Below, piece by piece: positions 34,992 to 44,418 of a stretch of 64,000 nucleotides of DNA (position 1 is the stretch's first letter; every line of letters begins with the position of its first letter). A model generated the notes under the pieces. It had not been told where the DNA came from. It worked only from the letters and a program-made list of their open reading frames with translations, and ran no database searches. The stretch is from an uncultured Candidatus Melainabacteria bacterium (GTDB lineage: Bacteria > Cyanobacteriota > Vampirovibrionia > Gastranaerophilales > Gastranaerophilaceae), in the NCBI GenBank assembly GCA_934693165.1, contig CAKUUX010000010.1, positions 1 through 64,000 of the forward strand, in the 5' to 3' direction. The position numbers were made by a program, and so were the translations under genes.

Positions 34992-35863
34992 AATTTTAGT
35001 AAATCCAAAATTGATGTGAGTGCATCTGTATAAATATTTTTTTCTAAATTACAAATAACCTCACGTGTATTACAAAGATAATTATCTAACAACTGAGATG
35101 CTTTTTCAATACCTAAAGAAATATTCTTCAAATCGCATTCGGCATATATTATTGGTGCTGTATAAATTCCGTTTTCGTAGTCATTTTTTACAGGTTTATT
35201 ATCATTATTTTTAAAATTCAAAATATCATCTCGTATTTGAAATGCTATGCCAAAATTATTTGCAAGATTCTCGGCATTAAATTTGTTCAAATTGGCAAGA
35301 ATTGAGGCAGAAACTAACGAAACTTCAAATAGTGATGCAGTTTTTGCTCTTGATTTTTCTATATATTCATAAATCGTTGGCATTTTAAATTTTGAAAAAT
35401 ATTGCGAAATCTCTCCAACGCACATATTTTCTATGGCTTTTGAAAATAATTCTAAAATGTCAGAATTGTTTAATTTTAAAAGTTTTTTCAGTGCGACAGA
35501 AAGCAAGTAATCACCTGCAATTACAGCTAATGAATTATCGAATTTTTTATTTACACTAGGTAAATTTCTTCTTACATCAGCTTCATCAATGATGTCATCG
35601 TGTATTAATGTTGCGTTGTGAATAAGTTCAATTATTGCTTGCAACGTAATCTGTTCTTCTGAAATTTCTTTACCGTTTGCTTTTAAATACAAGAAGGCAA
35701 GAACTGAACGAAGTCTTTTAGATGGTGCTGATACGTATTCTTTCATAAAGGTATTAAAATCTTTAGAAGATGAATTTATTTCGCACAAAATTTCATCAAC
35801 CTTTTCTAATTCAGGCTGAACAAGAGATTTTATTTTTTCGTAAGTATTTTCATCAAAGCTCAT
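34988..35863 (-). CDS. Trans-prenyl diphosphate synthase
   Basis: The 291-residue protein shows the first Asp-rich motif in LIHDDIIDEAD (about 87-97) and the second as QIRDDILN (about 212), in which the last Asp is replaced by Asn. KRLR near residue 50 binds the diphosphate. Such enzymes make farnesyl, geranylgeranyl or longer prenyl chains. The residues before the first motif (ELIHNATL) suggest a long chain, as for quinone side chains; I cannot fix the length. It overlaps the lipoate ligase gene by 11 bases. Confidence 0.83.
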   Translation of the reverse strand: MSFDENTYEKIKSLVQPELEKVDEILCEINSSSKDFNTFMKEYVSAPSKRLRSVLAFLYLKANGKEISEEQITLQAIIELIHNATLIHDDIIDEADVRRNLPSVNKKFDNSLAVIAGDYLLSVALKKLLKLNNSDILELFSKAIENMCVGEISQYFSKFKMPTIYEYIEKSRAKTASLFEVSLVSASILANLNKFNAENLANNFGIAFQIRDDILNFKNNDNKPVKNDYENGIYTAPIIYAECDLKNISLGIEKASQLLDNYLCNTREVICNLEKNIYTDALTSILDLLKL

Positions 35864-36497
35864 GCATTGATTGTAGCATAAAAAATAGGTCAGGGTTAAT
35901 TACCTTTAAGGATGTAAAATGGGTTAAATCTGGTTTTTCACCAAAGATTTTTGTAAGTAGTTCCACATCATAATCATAGAGAATTGAACCGTGTTGTAGG
36001 ATATAACCTTGTTTTCGGCATTGAGCAGAACCTATAAGTTTTTTTCCTTTGTAGCATAAATCTGCGCCAGTTGAGATTAGCATACAGTAATTAAATTTTG
36101 TATTAATAGGATTTTGTGTACCAAAATCTAATTCAATACCAAATTTTTTGAAAAAATCTATAAGTACTTGCGAAATTTCTATATAAGATTTAGTAACTGA
36201 TTCACCCTCTTTCAAATATGAAACTGGGCAAATGTATGAATATGTTATTTCCATATCATGCAAAAGCGCTCTACCACCAGTTATTCGTCGAACGACATCA
36301 ATATTTTCTTTCTTTAAAAAATCATAATCTAAAAAATTATCAACTTGATTACGACCTAAGGAAATGCACTTTGGCTTCCATCCATAAAGTCTGAAAGTAG
36401 GTTCTTTTTGTTGCTCCTCAATTGCCTTATCAAGCAAATCAGAATCCATTTGCATATTTTCTCTGCCAGTATAAATTTTAAAAGGTATAAATTTCAT
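35853..36497 (-). CDS. Lipoate-protein ligase / octanoyltransferase family
   Basis: The 214-residue protein carries RRITGGRALLHD (about 69), the lysine motif YKGKKLIGSAQCRKQG (about 153) and LQHGSILYD, as in LplA and LipM. These attach lipoyl or octanoyl groups to dehydrogenase E2 and GcvH proteins. The length is shorter than LplA (about 330) and LipM (about 278), so the accessory domain is missing. AGGA precedes the ATG by a normal distance. Confidence 0.8.
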   Translation of the reverse strand: MKFIPFKIYTGRENMQMDSDLLDKAIEEQQKEPTFRLYGWKPKCISLGRNQVDNFLDYDFLKKENIDVVRRITGGRALLHDMEITYSYICPVSYLKEGESVTKSYIEISQVLIDFFKKFGIELDFGTQNPINTKFNYCMLISTGADLCYKGKKLIGSAQCRKQGYILQHGSILYDYDVELLTKIFGEKPDLTHFTSLKVINPDLFFMLQSMHEL

Positions 36498-36505
36498 AGC
36501 AAATC

Positions 36506-37006
36506 CTATTTGTCTTCAATATGCAAATATTTTGTAAGAATTAATTTTTTTAAAGCTTTTGAATAAGGTGATTCTGGTTGAAGGTCAAGAACCTTATTTA
36601 ATGAAACAATTGCACTTTCGTATAGTCCAAGTTTCTTTTTAACAACTGCAGAATAATAATGTGCATCAATAAATCTTGGGTCTAATTCTGTTGCTGTCTC
36701 AAGATTTGATAATGCTTCTTTTAGTTCTTCTTCTGTTGCATCTTCAAGCCCTAAAATAGCTTGAGCTCTATTATAGTATGCATCTATCATCTTTTTATCT
36801 AGTAAGATAGCTTTACCATAGTTTTCATATGCAGCTCTAAATTGTCCTAAATTATGATATGCAATAGCTTTTGAAAAATATGATAGTGCGTTGCTAGGAT
36901 TTAATTCAATAGCTTTGTTTAAAGACTCTAATGCATCTTCAAATTTGCTTTGGTTTGTTAATTCTATACCTTCGTTTAAATAAAATTTATAATCTTGTTC
37001 TGTCAT
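36506..37006 (-). CDS. TPR repeat protein
   Basis: The 166-residue protein consists of about four tetratricopeptide repeats (ALESLNKAIELNPSNALSYF, AYENYGKAILLDKKMIDAYY and others). No signal peptide is seen. It probably binds partner proteins; the partner is unknown. It lies 2 bases after the phosphate transporter gene stop and 8 bases before the ligase gene, thus in one transcript with both. Confidence 0.8.
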   Translation of the reverse strand: MTEQDYKFYLNEGIELTNQSKFEDALESLNKAIELNPSNALSYFSKAIAYHNLGQFRAAYENYGKAILLDKKMIDAYYNRAQAILGLEDATEEELKEALSNLETATELDPRFIDAHYYSAVVKKKLGLYESAIVSLNKVLDLQPESPYSKALKKLILTKYLHIEDK

Positions 37007-37008
37007 AT

Positions 37009-38790
37009 CTATGCTCTATTTATGCTTGAAAGTGAATATTTGTTTTTATATTCTTCAAATTCTTTTTTGAACTCGTTGTCTTGTGATGATTTGATTTCGT
37101 TCAAGTATTCGTGAGTTGCAAAAGTAGAATCTTTTAATTGAATTATACATGCAGCAACATTTGAACAGTGGTCTGAAACTCTTTCCATGTTGTTCAACAA
37201 GTCATTTAGCATAAAGCCTAATTCAATTGTACATCTGCCTTCTTGTAATCTTTTGATGTGATTATCTTTGATTTCGCTAATGATAATATCAACAACTTGT
37301 TCAAGAGGTTCAATTCTCTTTGCTGCGTCTAAATCATCTTCGCAAAAAGCTTTCATAGTTAGTTCTGCAATTTCTGAAAGTGCATTTGTTGCAACTTGAA
37401 TTTCTGCTTTTGCTTCATCAGAGAACATTATTTGTTTTTCATTCATTTCTTGTGCAATTTTTAAGATATTGATACCATGATCACCAATTCTTTCAAAATC
37501 ACCAATACAATGTAATAATTTAGAAATTTCGTTGCTATCTTCTTCTGATATATCCTTACCAGAAAGTTTTACTAAGAATGTTCCTAATTTATCCTCATAC
37601 ATGTCAATTCTAGGTTCTTTTCTAAGAATTTTATCTAATCTTCTTGGGCTAAAATTATTTATCATTTTTAATGAACGGAAAAAGTTCTTTTTAGCCATAA
37701 TTGCCATAGTGTTTGTTAGATGTTTACATTCATTGATTGCAAAAGTTGGAGTAAGTAATAATCTTTCGTCCAAGAATACTTCTTCTTCATCTTCTTTTGT
37801 TTTAACAAGTTTAACAGCAAGTTTTTCAATTTGTTTAGTGAATGGGAATAATAATGTCATTGTCACAACGTTAAAGATAGTGTGAGCAAGAGCGATTCCC
37901 ACAGGATTAATTATTTGATTAATGAATTTTGCATGTAAAATATAATTTTCTAAAATAAAGTCACCAACATAGAATAGTGGTAAACAAATAATAACACCAA
38001 TAATACTAATAGAAATGTGAGCTACAGCTACACGTTTAGCGTTTGTATTTACACCAATACTAGAAATTAAGGCTGTTGCACAAGTACCAATATTCATACC
38101 CATAATAGTTGGAACAGCCATACCAATTGAGATACTACCTGTTAATGATAAGGCTTGTAAAATACCAACTGCCGCAGCTGAGCTTTGGATAATACCTGTA
38201 AAAATTGTACCTACTGCAACACCTAAAAGAGGGTTAGTAAATGCAATTAAGAATTTTTGGAATTCAGGCATGTCAGCAAGTGGTGTCATTGATTGTGCCA
38301 TCATAATCATACCAACCATAAGGATTGAAAATCCTACAAGGATTGAACCTAAGCTTTTTCTTTTATTGCTTTTCGCCATCATCATCATACATACACCAAC
38401 AAGTGCAAATAATGGTGAAAAACTTTCAGGTTTTAATAATCTCAAAAGCACGTTTGTGCTTGCATCAATACCTGATAAAGATAAAATCCATGCTGTTAGG
38501 GTTGTACCAACGTGTGCACCCATAATAACACCGATTGTTTGTCCAAGCTCCATAATTCCAGAGTTTACTAAACCTACCAACATAACAGTAAGTGCTGATG
38601 ACGACTGAATTGCAATCGTGATACCAGCACCTAAAGCTAAACTCTTATACGGATTAGATGTCATTTGTCGTAACATCTTTTCTAATTTACCACCGGCAAC
38701 TTTTTCTAAGCCTGATGACATAACTCCCATACCATACAGGAAGAATGCCAAACCACCACATAGTGTAAATATTGAGAATATATCCATCAT
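37009..38790 (-). CDS. Na+/phosphate cotransporter family protein with PhoU domain
   Basis: The 593-residue protein has the two inverted NptA repeats with the QSSSA signature (QSSSALTVMLVG about 61, QSSAAAVGI about 202) and about nine membrane segments to residue 320. The second half (about 345-560) is a PhoU-like helical domain. The family imports phosphate with sodium or exports it; the PhoU part senses or binds phosphate regulators. First gene of the minus-strand cluster to lepB. Confidence 0.88.
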   Translation of the reverse strand: MMDIFSIFTLCGGLAFFLYGMGVMSSGLEKVAGGKLEKMLRQMTSNPYKSLALGAGITIAIQSSSALTVMLVGLVNSGIMELGQTIGVIMGAHVGTTLTAWILSLSGIDASTNVLLRLLKPESFSPLFALVGVCMMMMAKSNKRKSLGSILVGFSILMVGMIMMAQSMTPLADMPEFQKFLIAFTNPLLGVAVGTIFTGIIQSSAAAVGILQALSLTGSISIGMAVPTIMGMNIGTCATALISSIGVNTNAKRVAVAHISISIIGVIICLPLFYVGDFILENYILHAKFINQIINPVGIALAHTIFNVVTMTLLFPFTKQIEKLAVKLVKTKEDEEEVFLDERLLLTPTFAINECKHLTNTMAIMAKKNFFRSLKMINNFSPRRLDKILRKEPRIDMYEDKLGTFLVKLSGKDISEEDSNEISKLLHCIGDFERIGDHGINILKIAQEMNEKQIMFSDEAKAEIQVATNALSEIAELTMKAFCEDDLDAAKRIEPLEQVVDIIISEIKDNHIKRLQEGRCTIELGFMLNDLLNNMERVSDHCSNVAACIIQLKDSTFATHEYLNEIKSSQDNEFKKEFEEYKNKYSLSSINRA

Positions 38791-38868
38791 TAATTTCCTT
38801 TTCTTTTTCGAATTCCGATTAAATTATAAATTAAAAAATATCAAAAGAAAATTAATTTGTAATCATTC

Positions 38869-39342
38869 TTAACTTCTTGAAATTGCAACTGCTCCAGAGC
38901 AGATTATTTCTTTAATTCCAATAGGTTTAAGTAGTTCAATTAGTGATTTAATATAGTTTTCATCACCAACAGCTTGAATAATATATTCTCTTTGAGAAAT
39001 ATTTAAAATCTTTGCACCAAAGATTTCTATAAGCTTAATAACTTCTGCTCTATCTTCGTCTTTAACCTTGATTTTTACGAACATTAATTCGCTACAAATT
39101 GAATTATCAGCTTTCATTTCTGTAATTTTGATAACGGGAATTAATCTATGTAATTGTTTTGTAATTTGTTCAATAACTTTTTCATCACCAGTTGTAACGA
39201 TAGTGATTTTAGAGTGTTCTTTATCAAGAGTTGTTGACGCTGTAATACTTTCAATACTGTAGCCTCTACCTGAAAATAGGTTTGATACTCTTGAAACAAC
39301 CCCTGCTTCATTTTTAGTTAATATTGATAAAATATGTCGCAT
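38869..39342 (-). CDS. ilvN: Acetolactate synthase small subunit
   Basis: The 157-residue protein begins with an ACT domain (LTKNEAGVVSRVSNLFSGRGY), which binds valine in this family, and has the usual C-terminal half. It regulates the catalytic subunit encoded 6 bases upstream. The length corresponds to the standard IlvN/IlvH form. Confidence 0.92.
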   Translation of the reverse strand: MRHILSILTKNEAGVVSRVSNLFSGRGYSIESITASTTLDKEHSKITIVTTGDEKVIEQITKQLHRLIPVIKITEMKADNSICSELMFVKIKVKDEDRAEVIKLIEIFGAKILNISQREYIIQAVGDENYIKSLIELLKPIGIKEIICSGAVAISRS

Positions 39343-39348
39343 AATTAA

Positions 39349-41067
39349 TTATCCTTTGTCTGAAAGTAATACATTATTAAGACCTTTGCCTGAAAGTACC
39401 CATGGATAAACCATTTCAAATGGTTCAATGATAAAGTCCATAAATACAGGTCCATCATATTCAAAAGCTTCTTTTAGAGCTGGAAGAATTTCTTCTTCTT
39501 TTTCAATTCTTATACCCTTAGCGCCGTAAGCTTCTGCAAGTTTTACGTAATCAGGTGAAGAAATTTTTGTTTGTGAATAATGACCATCATACAATTTTTC
39601 TTGCCATTGTCTTACCATTCCAAGATAACCGTTGTTCATGATTACAACTTTTACTGGCAACTTGTAATCAACACAAGTCATCAATTCTTGAATATTCATT
39701 TGTAATGAACCATCACCAGCTATACAAATAACAGGTTTATCTTGACCTAAAGTTGCACCCATAGCAGCAGGGAAACCAAATCCCATTGTGCCTAAACCTC
39801 CGGATGTTACAAGTTTTCTTGGTTTGTCAAAATTGAAAGCTTGAACTGTCCACATTTGGTGTTGTCCAACTTCTGTTGCTACAACTGGATCCATATCTTT
39901 TGTGTATTCATAAACTGCATCAAGTACTGTGTGCGCATGTAATTTATCAGAACGAATTTCTGGAATTGCTCGTTTTGTTTTCCATTCATTAATTACTTGA
40001 AACCACATTTTCTTAAATGTTTCATTAGCTACGTATTCTTTTTCTTCAAGTTCTTTTAGCATTGCTTGAAGTGTCAATTTAGCATCCCCTACAATAGGAA
40101 CATCTGCTTGAACAGTTTTAGAAATTGAACAAGGGTCGATATCTATATGGATAATTTTTGCATCTTGTGCAAATTTCTTTAATGAACCAGTAATTCTATC
40201 ATTAAATCTTGTACCAATAGCAAGGAGTACGTCACAATCGTTAACGGCAAAGTTTGCCCAATAATTACCGTGCATACCAAGCATACCAAGTGATAGATTA
40301 TCTTTTGTTGGGAATGTGCCAACGCCCATAAGGGTATTAGCTACAGGAATTTCAAGTTTTCTTGCAAGTTCTCTCAATTCTTCACAGGCATTAGCAGCTA
40401 TAATCCCTCCTCCAGCAATAATTACGGGTCTTTTTGCTCTGCATAGTAAATCTATTGCTTGTGAAATTTGCTTTGTGTTTCCTTGATAATTTGGTTTGTA
40501 TCCTTGTAAACTAACTGATTCAGGATATTCAAATTCATTACTTGCTGTTAAAATGTTTTTTGTTAAATCAATTAATACAGGTCCTTGTTTACCTGTAGTT
40601 GCAATATGAAAAGCTTCTTTAATTACTTTTGGTAATTCTTTGATGTCTTTAACTAAATAGTTATGTTTGCAACAAGCACGAGTGATACCAACAATGTCAG
40701 CTTCTTGGAATGCATCGTTACCAATTAAATTTGCAGATACTTGTCCTGTGAATACAACAATGGGGTATCCGTCTAGGTATGCATTTGCAATACCTGTAAC
40801 AGTATTTGTTGCACCAGGGCCAGATGTTACGATTGCAACACCACATTTGCCTGAAACTCTTGCATAACCTTCTGCTGCGTGTACGGCTGCTTGTTCATGT
40901 CTTACTAAATAATGTTTTATATCTTTTTCGTGATATAAAGCTTCATAAATATCAAGTATTGCTCCCCCTGGATAACCAAAAACAGTATCTACACCTTCTT
41001 TTTTTAGTGATTCGATAAGTATTTGAGCTCCAGTTAGAGTTTTTGTTTCGCACGTTTCTTGTGACAT
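39349..41067 (-). CDS. ilvB: Acetolactate synthase large subunit
   Basis: The 572-residue thiamine-diphosphate enzyme has GYPGGAILDIY, RHEQAAVHAAEGYAR with the catalytic Glu, SGPGATN, and the cofactor motif GDGSLQMN..ELMT near 440. It makes acetolactate or acetohydroxybutyrate, the first common step to valine, leucine and isoleucine. I choose the ATG at 41067, because AAGGA lies 6 bases before it; the ATG at 41073 would be adjacent to that site. No leader peptide or T-box was seen upstream. Confidence 0.92.
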   Translation of the reverse strand: MSQETCETKTLTGAQILIESLKKEGVDTVFGYPGGAILDIYEALYHEKDIKHYLVRHEQAAVHAAEGYARVSGKCGVAIVTSGPGATNTVTGIANAYLDGYPIVVFTGQVSANLIGNDAFQEADIVGITRACCKHNYLVKDIKELPKVIKEAFHIATTGKQGPVLIDLTKNILTASNEFEYPESVSLQGYKPNYQGNTKQISQAIDLLCRAKRPVIIAGGGIIAANACEELRELARKLEIPVANTLMGVGTFPTKDNLSLGMLGMHGNYWANFAVNDCDVLLAIGTRFNDRITGSLKKFAQDAKIIHIDIDPCSISKTVQADVPIVGDAKLTLQAMLKELEEKEYVANETFKKMWFQVINEWKTKRAIPEIRSDKLHAHTVLDAVYEYTKDMDPVVATEVGQHQMWTVQAFNFDKPRKLVTSGGLGTMGFGFPAAMGATLGQDKPVICIAGDGSLQMNIQELMTCVDYKLPVKVVIMNNGYLGMVRQWQEKLYDGHYSQTKISSPDYVKLAEAYGAKGIRIEKEEEILPALKEAFEYDGPVFMDFIIEPFEMVYPWVLSGKGLNNVLLSDKG

Positions 41068-41193
41068 ATCCATTCCTTCTTTTATCTAATCAAAAGTAAT
41101 CGTAGTATCTTAATTTATACAATAATTTTATTTAATAATCAAGAATTTTACTTTAAAATATAAAAATTTGTTATATTTGTAGTAGTTGTTTTA

Positions 41194-41565
41194 TTATTCT
41201 TCTTCAAAAAGAATTTGACCTGTTCTTGGCATTTCTGCAGTATATGCATTTTTTACTTTAATATTGTTATTTACTTTGTTCAAGTCACCTTTTACATTAT
41301 CTTTAATTTTTATAAGTGATTCCATTGTGTACTTGATTTCAACAACAGCTTTTGTTTCTAGTTCTGAAATTTCGTTTTTGTTTTCTTCGGAAATAGTTAA
41401 GCCCATTCTTGCAAATTTTATTTGTGACATAAGATTATCAAGTTGAGAAGATTTTTGCACGGCAGTATCTATCTCGCCATTAGCAACTGAGTTTTTTATT
41501 TGTTCGTTAAGGTTAAAAAGCTGAGCATACATAGCTTTTAATTGGTTAATTGCATCATTCTTCAT
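41194..41565 (-). CDS. FliT/FlgN-like flagellar chaperone candidate
   Basis: A 123-residue, nearly all-helical protein that starts 3 bases after fliS. Position behind fliS and the helical size are those of FliT, which guards the filament cap protein. Sequence motifs for FliT are too weak to confirm it. The C-terminal part is polar. Confidence 0.5.
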   Translation of the reverse strand: MKNDAINQLKAMYAQLFNLNEQIKNSVANGEIDTAVQKSSQLDNLMSQIKFARMGLTISEENKNEISELETKAVVEIKYTMESLIKIKDNVKGDLNKVNNNIKVKNAYTAEMPRTGQILFEEE

Positions 41566-41568
41566 TTT

Positions 41569-42078
41569 TTATCCTTCGTATGAAGTTCCTTCGTCTTCAT
41601 CATCATCTTCTTCATCGTCATCTTCGTACTCATACTCGTCGTCATCGTCATCTTCGTCATTTGAAACGTATGTATCGCCACCGGCATTTGTTGTTTGTGT
41701 TGTTTCAGGTTTAACCATGTTCATAGCCTGTTTCCAAGTTGCTCTTAAATCTATCAAGAATTTAAGAACTTCCTGAACGATGGTTTTATCTTTTTTCATA
41801 TTTGCTTCAACGAGTCTATTATAAAAATATTGGTAAAGTGCATTTAATCTAACAGCAAAGTCTCCACCTTGTTCAAAATCAAGAGTATTCATAAATTCTA
41901 ATATGATACGTTCTGCTCCAACAAGATTATTATATGTTTCCTGGTGATTTTTTTCATCAATCGCAATAATTGCTTTATTCAAAAACTGAATTGCTCCATC
42001 ATAAAGCAATATTAACACCTTTTCGGGTGTTGCTGTTTCTACTTCTGTTCTCTGATATTGTTTTAAATATGGATTCAT
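41569..42078 (-). CDS. fliS: Flagellin chaperone FliS with acidic tail
   Basis: The first 120 residues follow FliS: YQRTEVETATPEKVLILLYDGAI at the start and ATWKQAMN near the end. FliS binds the C-terminus of flagellin before export. The normal length is about 130; this one adds a tail of nearly 30 Asp/Glu residues (about 135-165), which is unusual and may aid solubility or release. It lies between the flaG-like and fliT-like genes. Confidence 0.88.
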   Translation of the reverse strand: MNPYLKQYQRTEVETATPEKVLILLYDGAIQFLNKAIIAIDEKNHQETYNNLVGAERIILEFMNTLDFEQGGDFAVRLNALYQYFYNRLVEANMKKDKTIVQEVLKFLIDLRATWKQAMNMVKPETTQTTNAGGDTYVSNDEDDDDDEYEYEDDDEEDDDEDEGTSYEG

Positions 42079-42089
42079 TTATACCTCTG

Positions 42090-42572
42090 CTATATTTTTT
42101 TGTTTACAAGTACACCTGATGATATTTTTAACTTATCTATTAATTTTATCAAATCAGTAGTGTTTATTGTTTCAACGACTGTGTTTGTGTTTTTGTTGTA
42201 TAACTCTATTATTTCAGAATTTCTGTTTAAGCGAATAGCTAATTGGTCAGAAAATTTTGTGTAAAAATCTAAATCCTTTATCTTTGAATCAAGAGATTCT
42301 GTTTCAATAGTGTAAGGTGATTCAGCTTTTCCATTTACTTTGACTTTTTTCTTTTTAACTCTTTTCTTTAATTTCGTTTTTGTTCTGCTGTTATCCTTTT
42401 CTTTTTCTTCATCTAGTGTAACAGCTTTTTCACTATCCATGTTGGCAATCTGATCGACATTCTTAGTTCCAAGGCTACTTCTGATACTTTGTTCAGTGTT
42501 CATTGCCATTTGTGCAGAAGTGTTGTCTTGCGCCAATCCAACTTGTCTTAATGAAAATCCATCTAATGCCAT
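42090..42572 (-). CDS. FlaG-like protein
   Basis: The 160-residue protein ends with a FlaG domain: LDFYTKFSDQLAIRLNRNSE...VVETINTTDLIKLIDKL. FlaG affects filament length and is usually next to fliS/fliD. Here an 85-residue leader contains a very basic stretch (KLKKRVKKKKVKV), not part of the family. A minus-strand TATAAT is about 40 bases upstream of the ATG, back-to-back with the promoter of 42623. Confidence 0.7.
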   Translation of the reverse strand: MALDGFSLRQVGLAQDNTSAQMAMNTEQSIRSSLGTKNVDQIANMDSEKAVTLDEEKEKDNSRTKTKLKKRVKKKKVKVNGKAESPYTIETESLDSKIKDLDFYTKFSDQLAIRLNRNSEIIELYNKNTNTVVETINTTDLIKLIDKLKISSGVLVNKKI

Positions 42573-42622
42573 TTTGTATCATCCATGTAAATATCTTGCA
42601 CTAAACATGATTATAATATATA

Positions 42623-43411
42623 ATGAAAAAAAATAGAATATATCGGAGAGTTGATTTTTTGAAAAAGAGTTTATTAGAATCGTTCATGGAACAATTATTT
42701 GAATTTCCATTGTGGGTAAAACAAGTTATTTACCTACGATTGAGAGAGCATTTAGAGGGTTTCTTGAGTGACGAATTTTTAAATACAAAAATTGAAGATA
42801 GTTTTCACTTATATAGACCAAAATTGTCTTATATTGGTAAAACAGAACTTTTAGAAAAAGAAGCAGGTTTAGATGCTAATTTATACACTTTCTTAGGCAT
42901 GGTTGAAGAAGGTTATGATATTATCACTATTGCTTTAAACAATTTCTGGACAATAGAAGAAGTTTCAAAATACTTTATTTTCTGTTGTGAACAAAATTAT
43001 ATAAAATCACCTGTTCCAAATCCTATTATGATTATGGCAGGATATTTAGCAGGTAAATATCGTACAGGTGAATATTTTAAACGTATCGGTAAAATTAATA
43101 TTGACCAATTAGAACACACTATTCGTATTCAAAAAGAATTGCGTGAAAAAGGTGAAAGACCACAATTCGTAGAATTGATGATTGAATTTGGTTATATTAC
43201 TGAGGCTGATTCAAAAGCGTTATTGATTATTAAAGAACAAGCTTCAAAGAGATTTATTTTGGATGTTGCTCTAATTCCAGAGGGTATGTCTTTGGATGGT
43301 GAAAGTGCTGATAAATATATTGCAGAAGTAAATGAATTGAAACATGAAAATGCAAAATTGAAATCTCAATTGAATAAAATCCTGTTATTCTTAAAGAAAA
43401 ATGCAAAATAA
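42623..43411 (+). CDS. Helical protein with MshEN-like segment, unknown function
   Basis: The 262-residue protein is not one I know. Residues about 170-210 (QLEHTIRIQKELREKG and FVELMIEFGYITEADSKALL) resemble the N-terminal domain of type II secretion or pilus ATPases that binds cyclic di-GMP. A coiled coil closes the protein. Two starts are possible: ATG 42623, 5 bases after TATAAT (leaderless), or TTG 42659, preceded at 10 bases by CGGAGAG. It overlaps the next gene by 11 bases. Confidence 0.65.
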   Translation: MKKNRIYRRVDFLKKSLLESFMEQLFEFPLWVKQVIYLRLREHLEGFLSDEFLNTKIEDSFHLYRPKLSYIGKTELLEKEAGLDANLYTFLGMVEEGYDIITIALNNFWTIEEVSKYFIFCCEQNYIKSPVPNPIMIMAGYLAGKYRTGEYFKRIGKINIDQLEHTIRIQKELREKGERPQFVELMIEFGYITEADSKALLIIKEQASKRFILDVALIPEGMSLDGESADKYIAEVNELKHENAKLKSQLNKILLFLKKNAK

Positions 43412-44345
43412 ATATTATTATCCAATTAAACTTGTTGAACATGTTAGAGATGGGCTTGTAGAACAAGAACATTCTGGTTTTGTCGTGTTGAGTTTAGATG
43501 GAGAAATAAAAGAATTTGGTGATACTTTAGAGTACCCATTTTATCTTCGTTCGTGCGCAAAACCTCTTCAAGCGGCATTGTTAATTGATGAAAAATTGGA
43601 TGAGGAATTAGGCTTAACTTCAGAAGAAATAGCAATTGGTTGTGCTTCTCATGCAGGCGAGGATTGCCATGTTCAGACTGCAAAAAGTTTTATGTATAAA
43701 GCTGATATTTGCGAAGGTTGGATAAGATGTGGACTTCATACGCCATTGGCAAAATCTATTACTTGTGATGAGCCTACTGTTTTTCATAATAATTGCTGTG
43801 GAAAACATATATTAATGTTAGCTTTGGCAAAACATTTTGGCTTTGATGTGAATACATATTTTGAAAAAGACCACCCTTTACAAAAAATGATTAAGAAAAA
43901 AGTTTACGAACTTTGTGAATATAGCGCTGACACTCCAGTTACAAAAGATGGTTGTGGTGTGCCTATTTTTTCAATGCCTCTAAAGAATATGTTGAAAGGG
44001 TATTTGAATTTATTCTTAAATCCAGCTTATTTAAAAATAAAAAATGCATTTTTGAATAATCCCTACATTATTGGTGGCGAAGATAGATTAGATACAAAAG
44101 TTATGCAAGGTTCAGCCGGATGTATTTCAAAGGTTGGAGCTGAGGGTTTGTGTGTTGTAGTAAATACTTTATCGAATGAAGGATTTATTGTTAATATTTT
44201 GGATTCTGATATGCCAACAAGAGAATTTGTCGTTTTAAGCTTGATGAATAAACTTGGTTGGGGACATTTTGAAATAAATAAAGATATCAAAACTCTTCAC
44301 GGTGATATTGTCGGTCAAAAAGAATTTATGATAGATGAATTATAA
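43401..44345 (+). CDS. Asparaginase II family protein
   Basis: The 314-residue protein has the family features RSCAKPLQA (about 48), IGCASHAGEDCHV (about 76), NNCCGKH (about 131) and TKDGCGVP (about 176). Members hydrolyse asparagine or act on related amides; the family is distinct from the AnsA/AnsB type. It overlaps the upstream gene by 11 bases and is followed by a strong terminator. Confidence 0.82.
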   Translation: MQNKYYYPIKLVEHVRDGLVEQEHSGFVVLSLDGEIKEFGDTLEYPFYLRSCAKPLQAALLIDEKLDEELGLTSEEIAIGCASHAGEDCHVQTAKSFMYKADICEGWIRCGLHTPLAKSITCDEPTVFHNNCCGKHILMLALAKHFGFDVNTYFEKDHPLQKMIKKKVYELCEYSADTPVTKDGCGVPIFSMPLKNMLKGYLNLFLNPAYLKIKNAFLNNPYIIGGEDRLDTKVMQGSAGCISKVGAEGLCVVVNTLSNEGFIVNILDSDMPTREFVVLSLMNKLGWGHFEINKDIKTLHGDIVGQKEFMIDEL

Positions 44346-44360
44346 TAAGTTTTAATAGAA

Positions 44361-44395
44361 AAAGGCGAAGCTTTGAAAAAGCTTCGCCTTCTTCT
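44361..44395. terminator. Terminator between convergent genes
   Basis: The hairpin AAGGCGAAGCTT/AAGCTTCGCCTT with a short loop is flanked by A on the left and TCTTCTTTGTTTTT on the right. It lies between the asparaginase-like gene and argS and may serve both. Confidence 0.8.
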
Positions 44396-44418
44396 TTGTT
44401 TTTAATTTCGATTTACTC

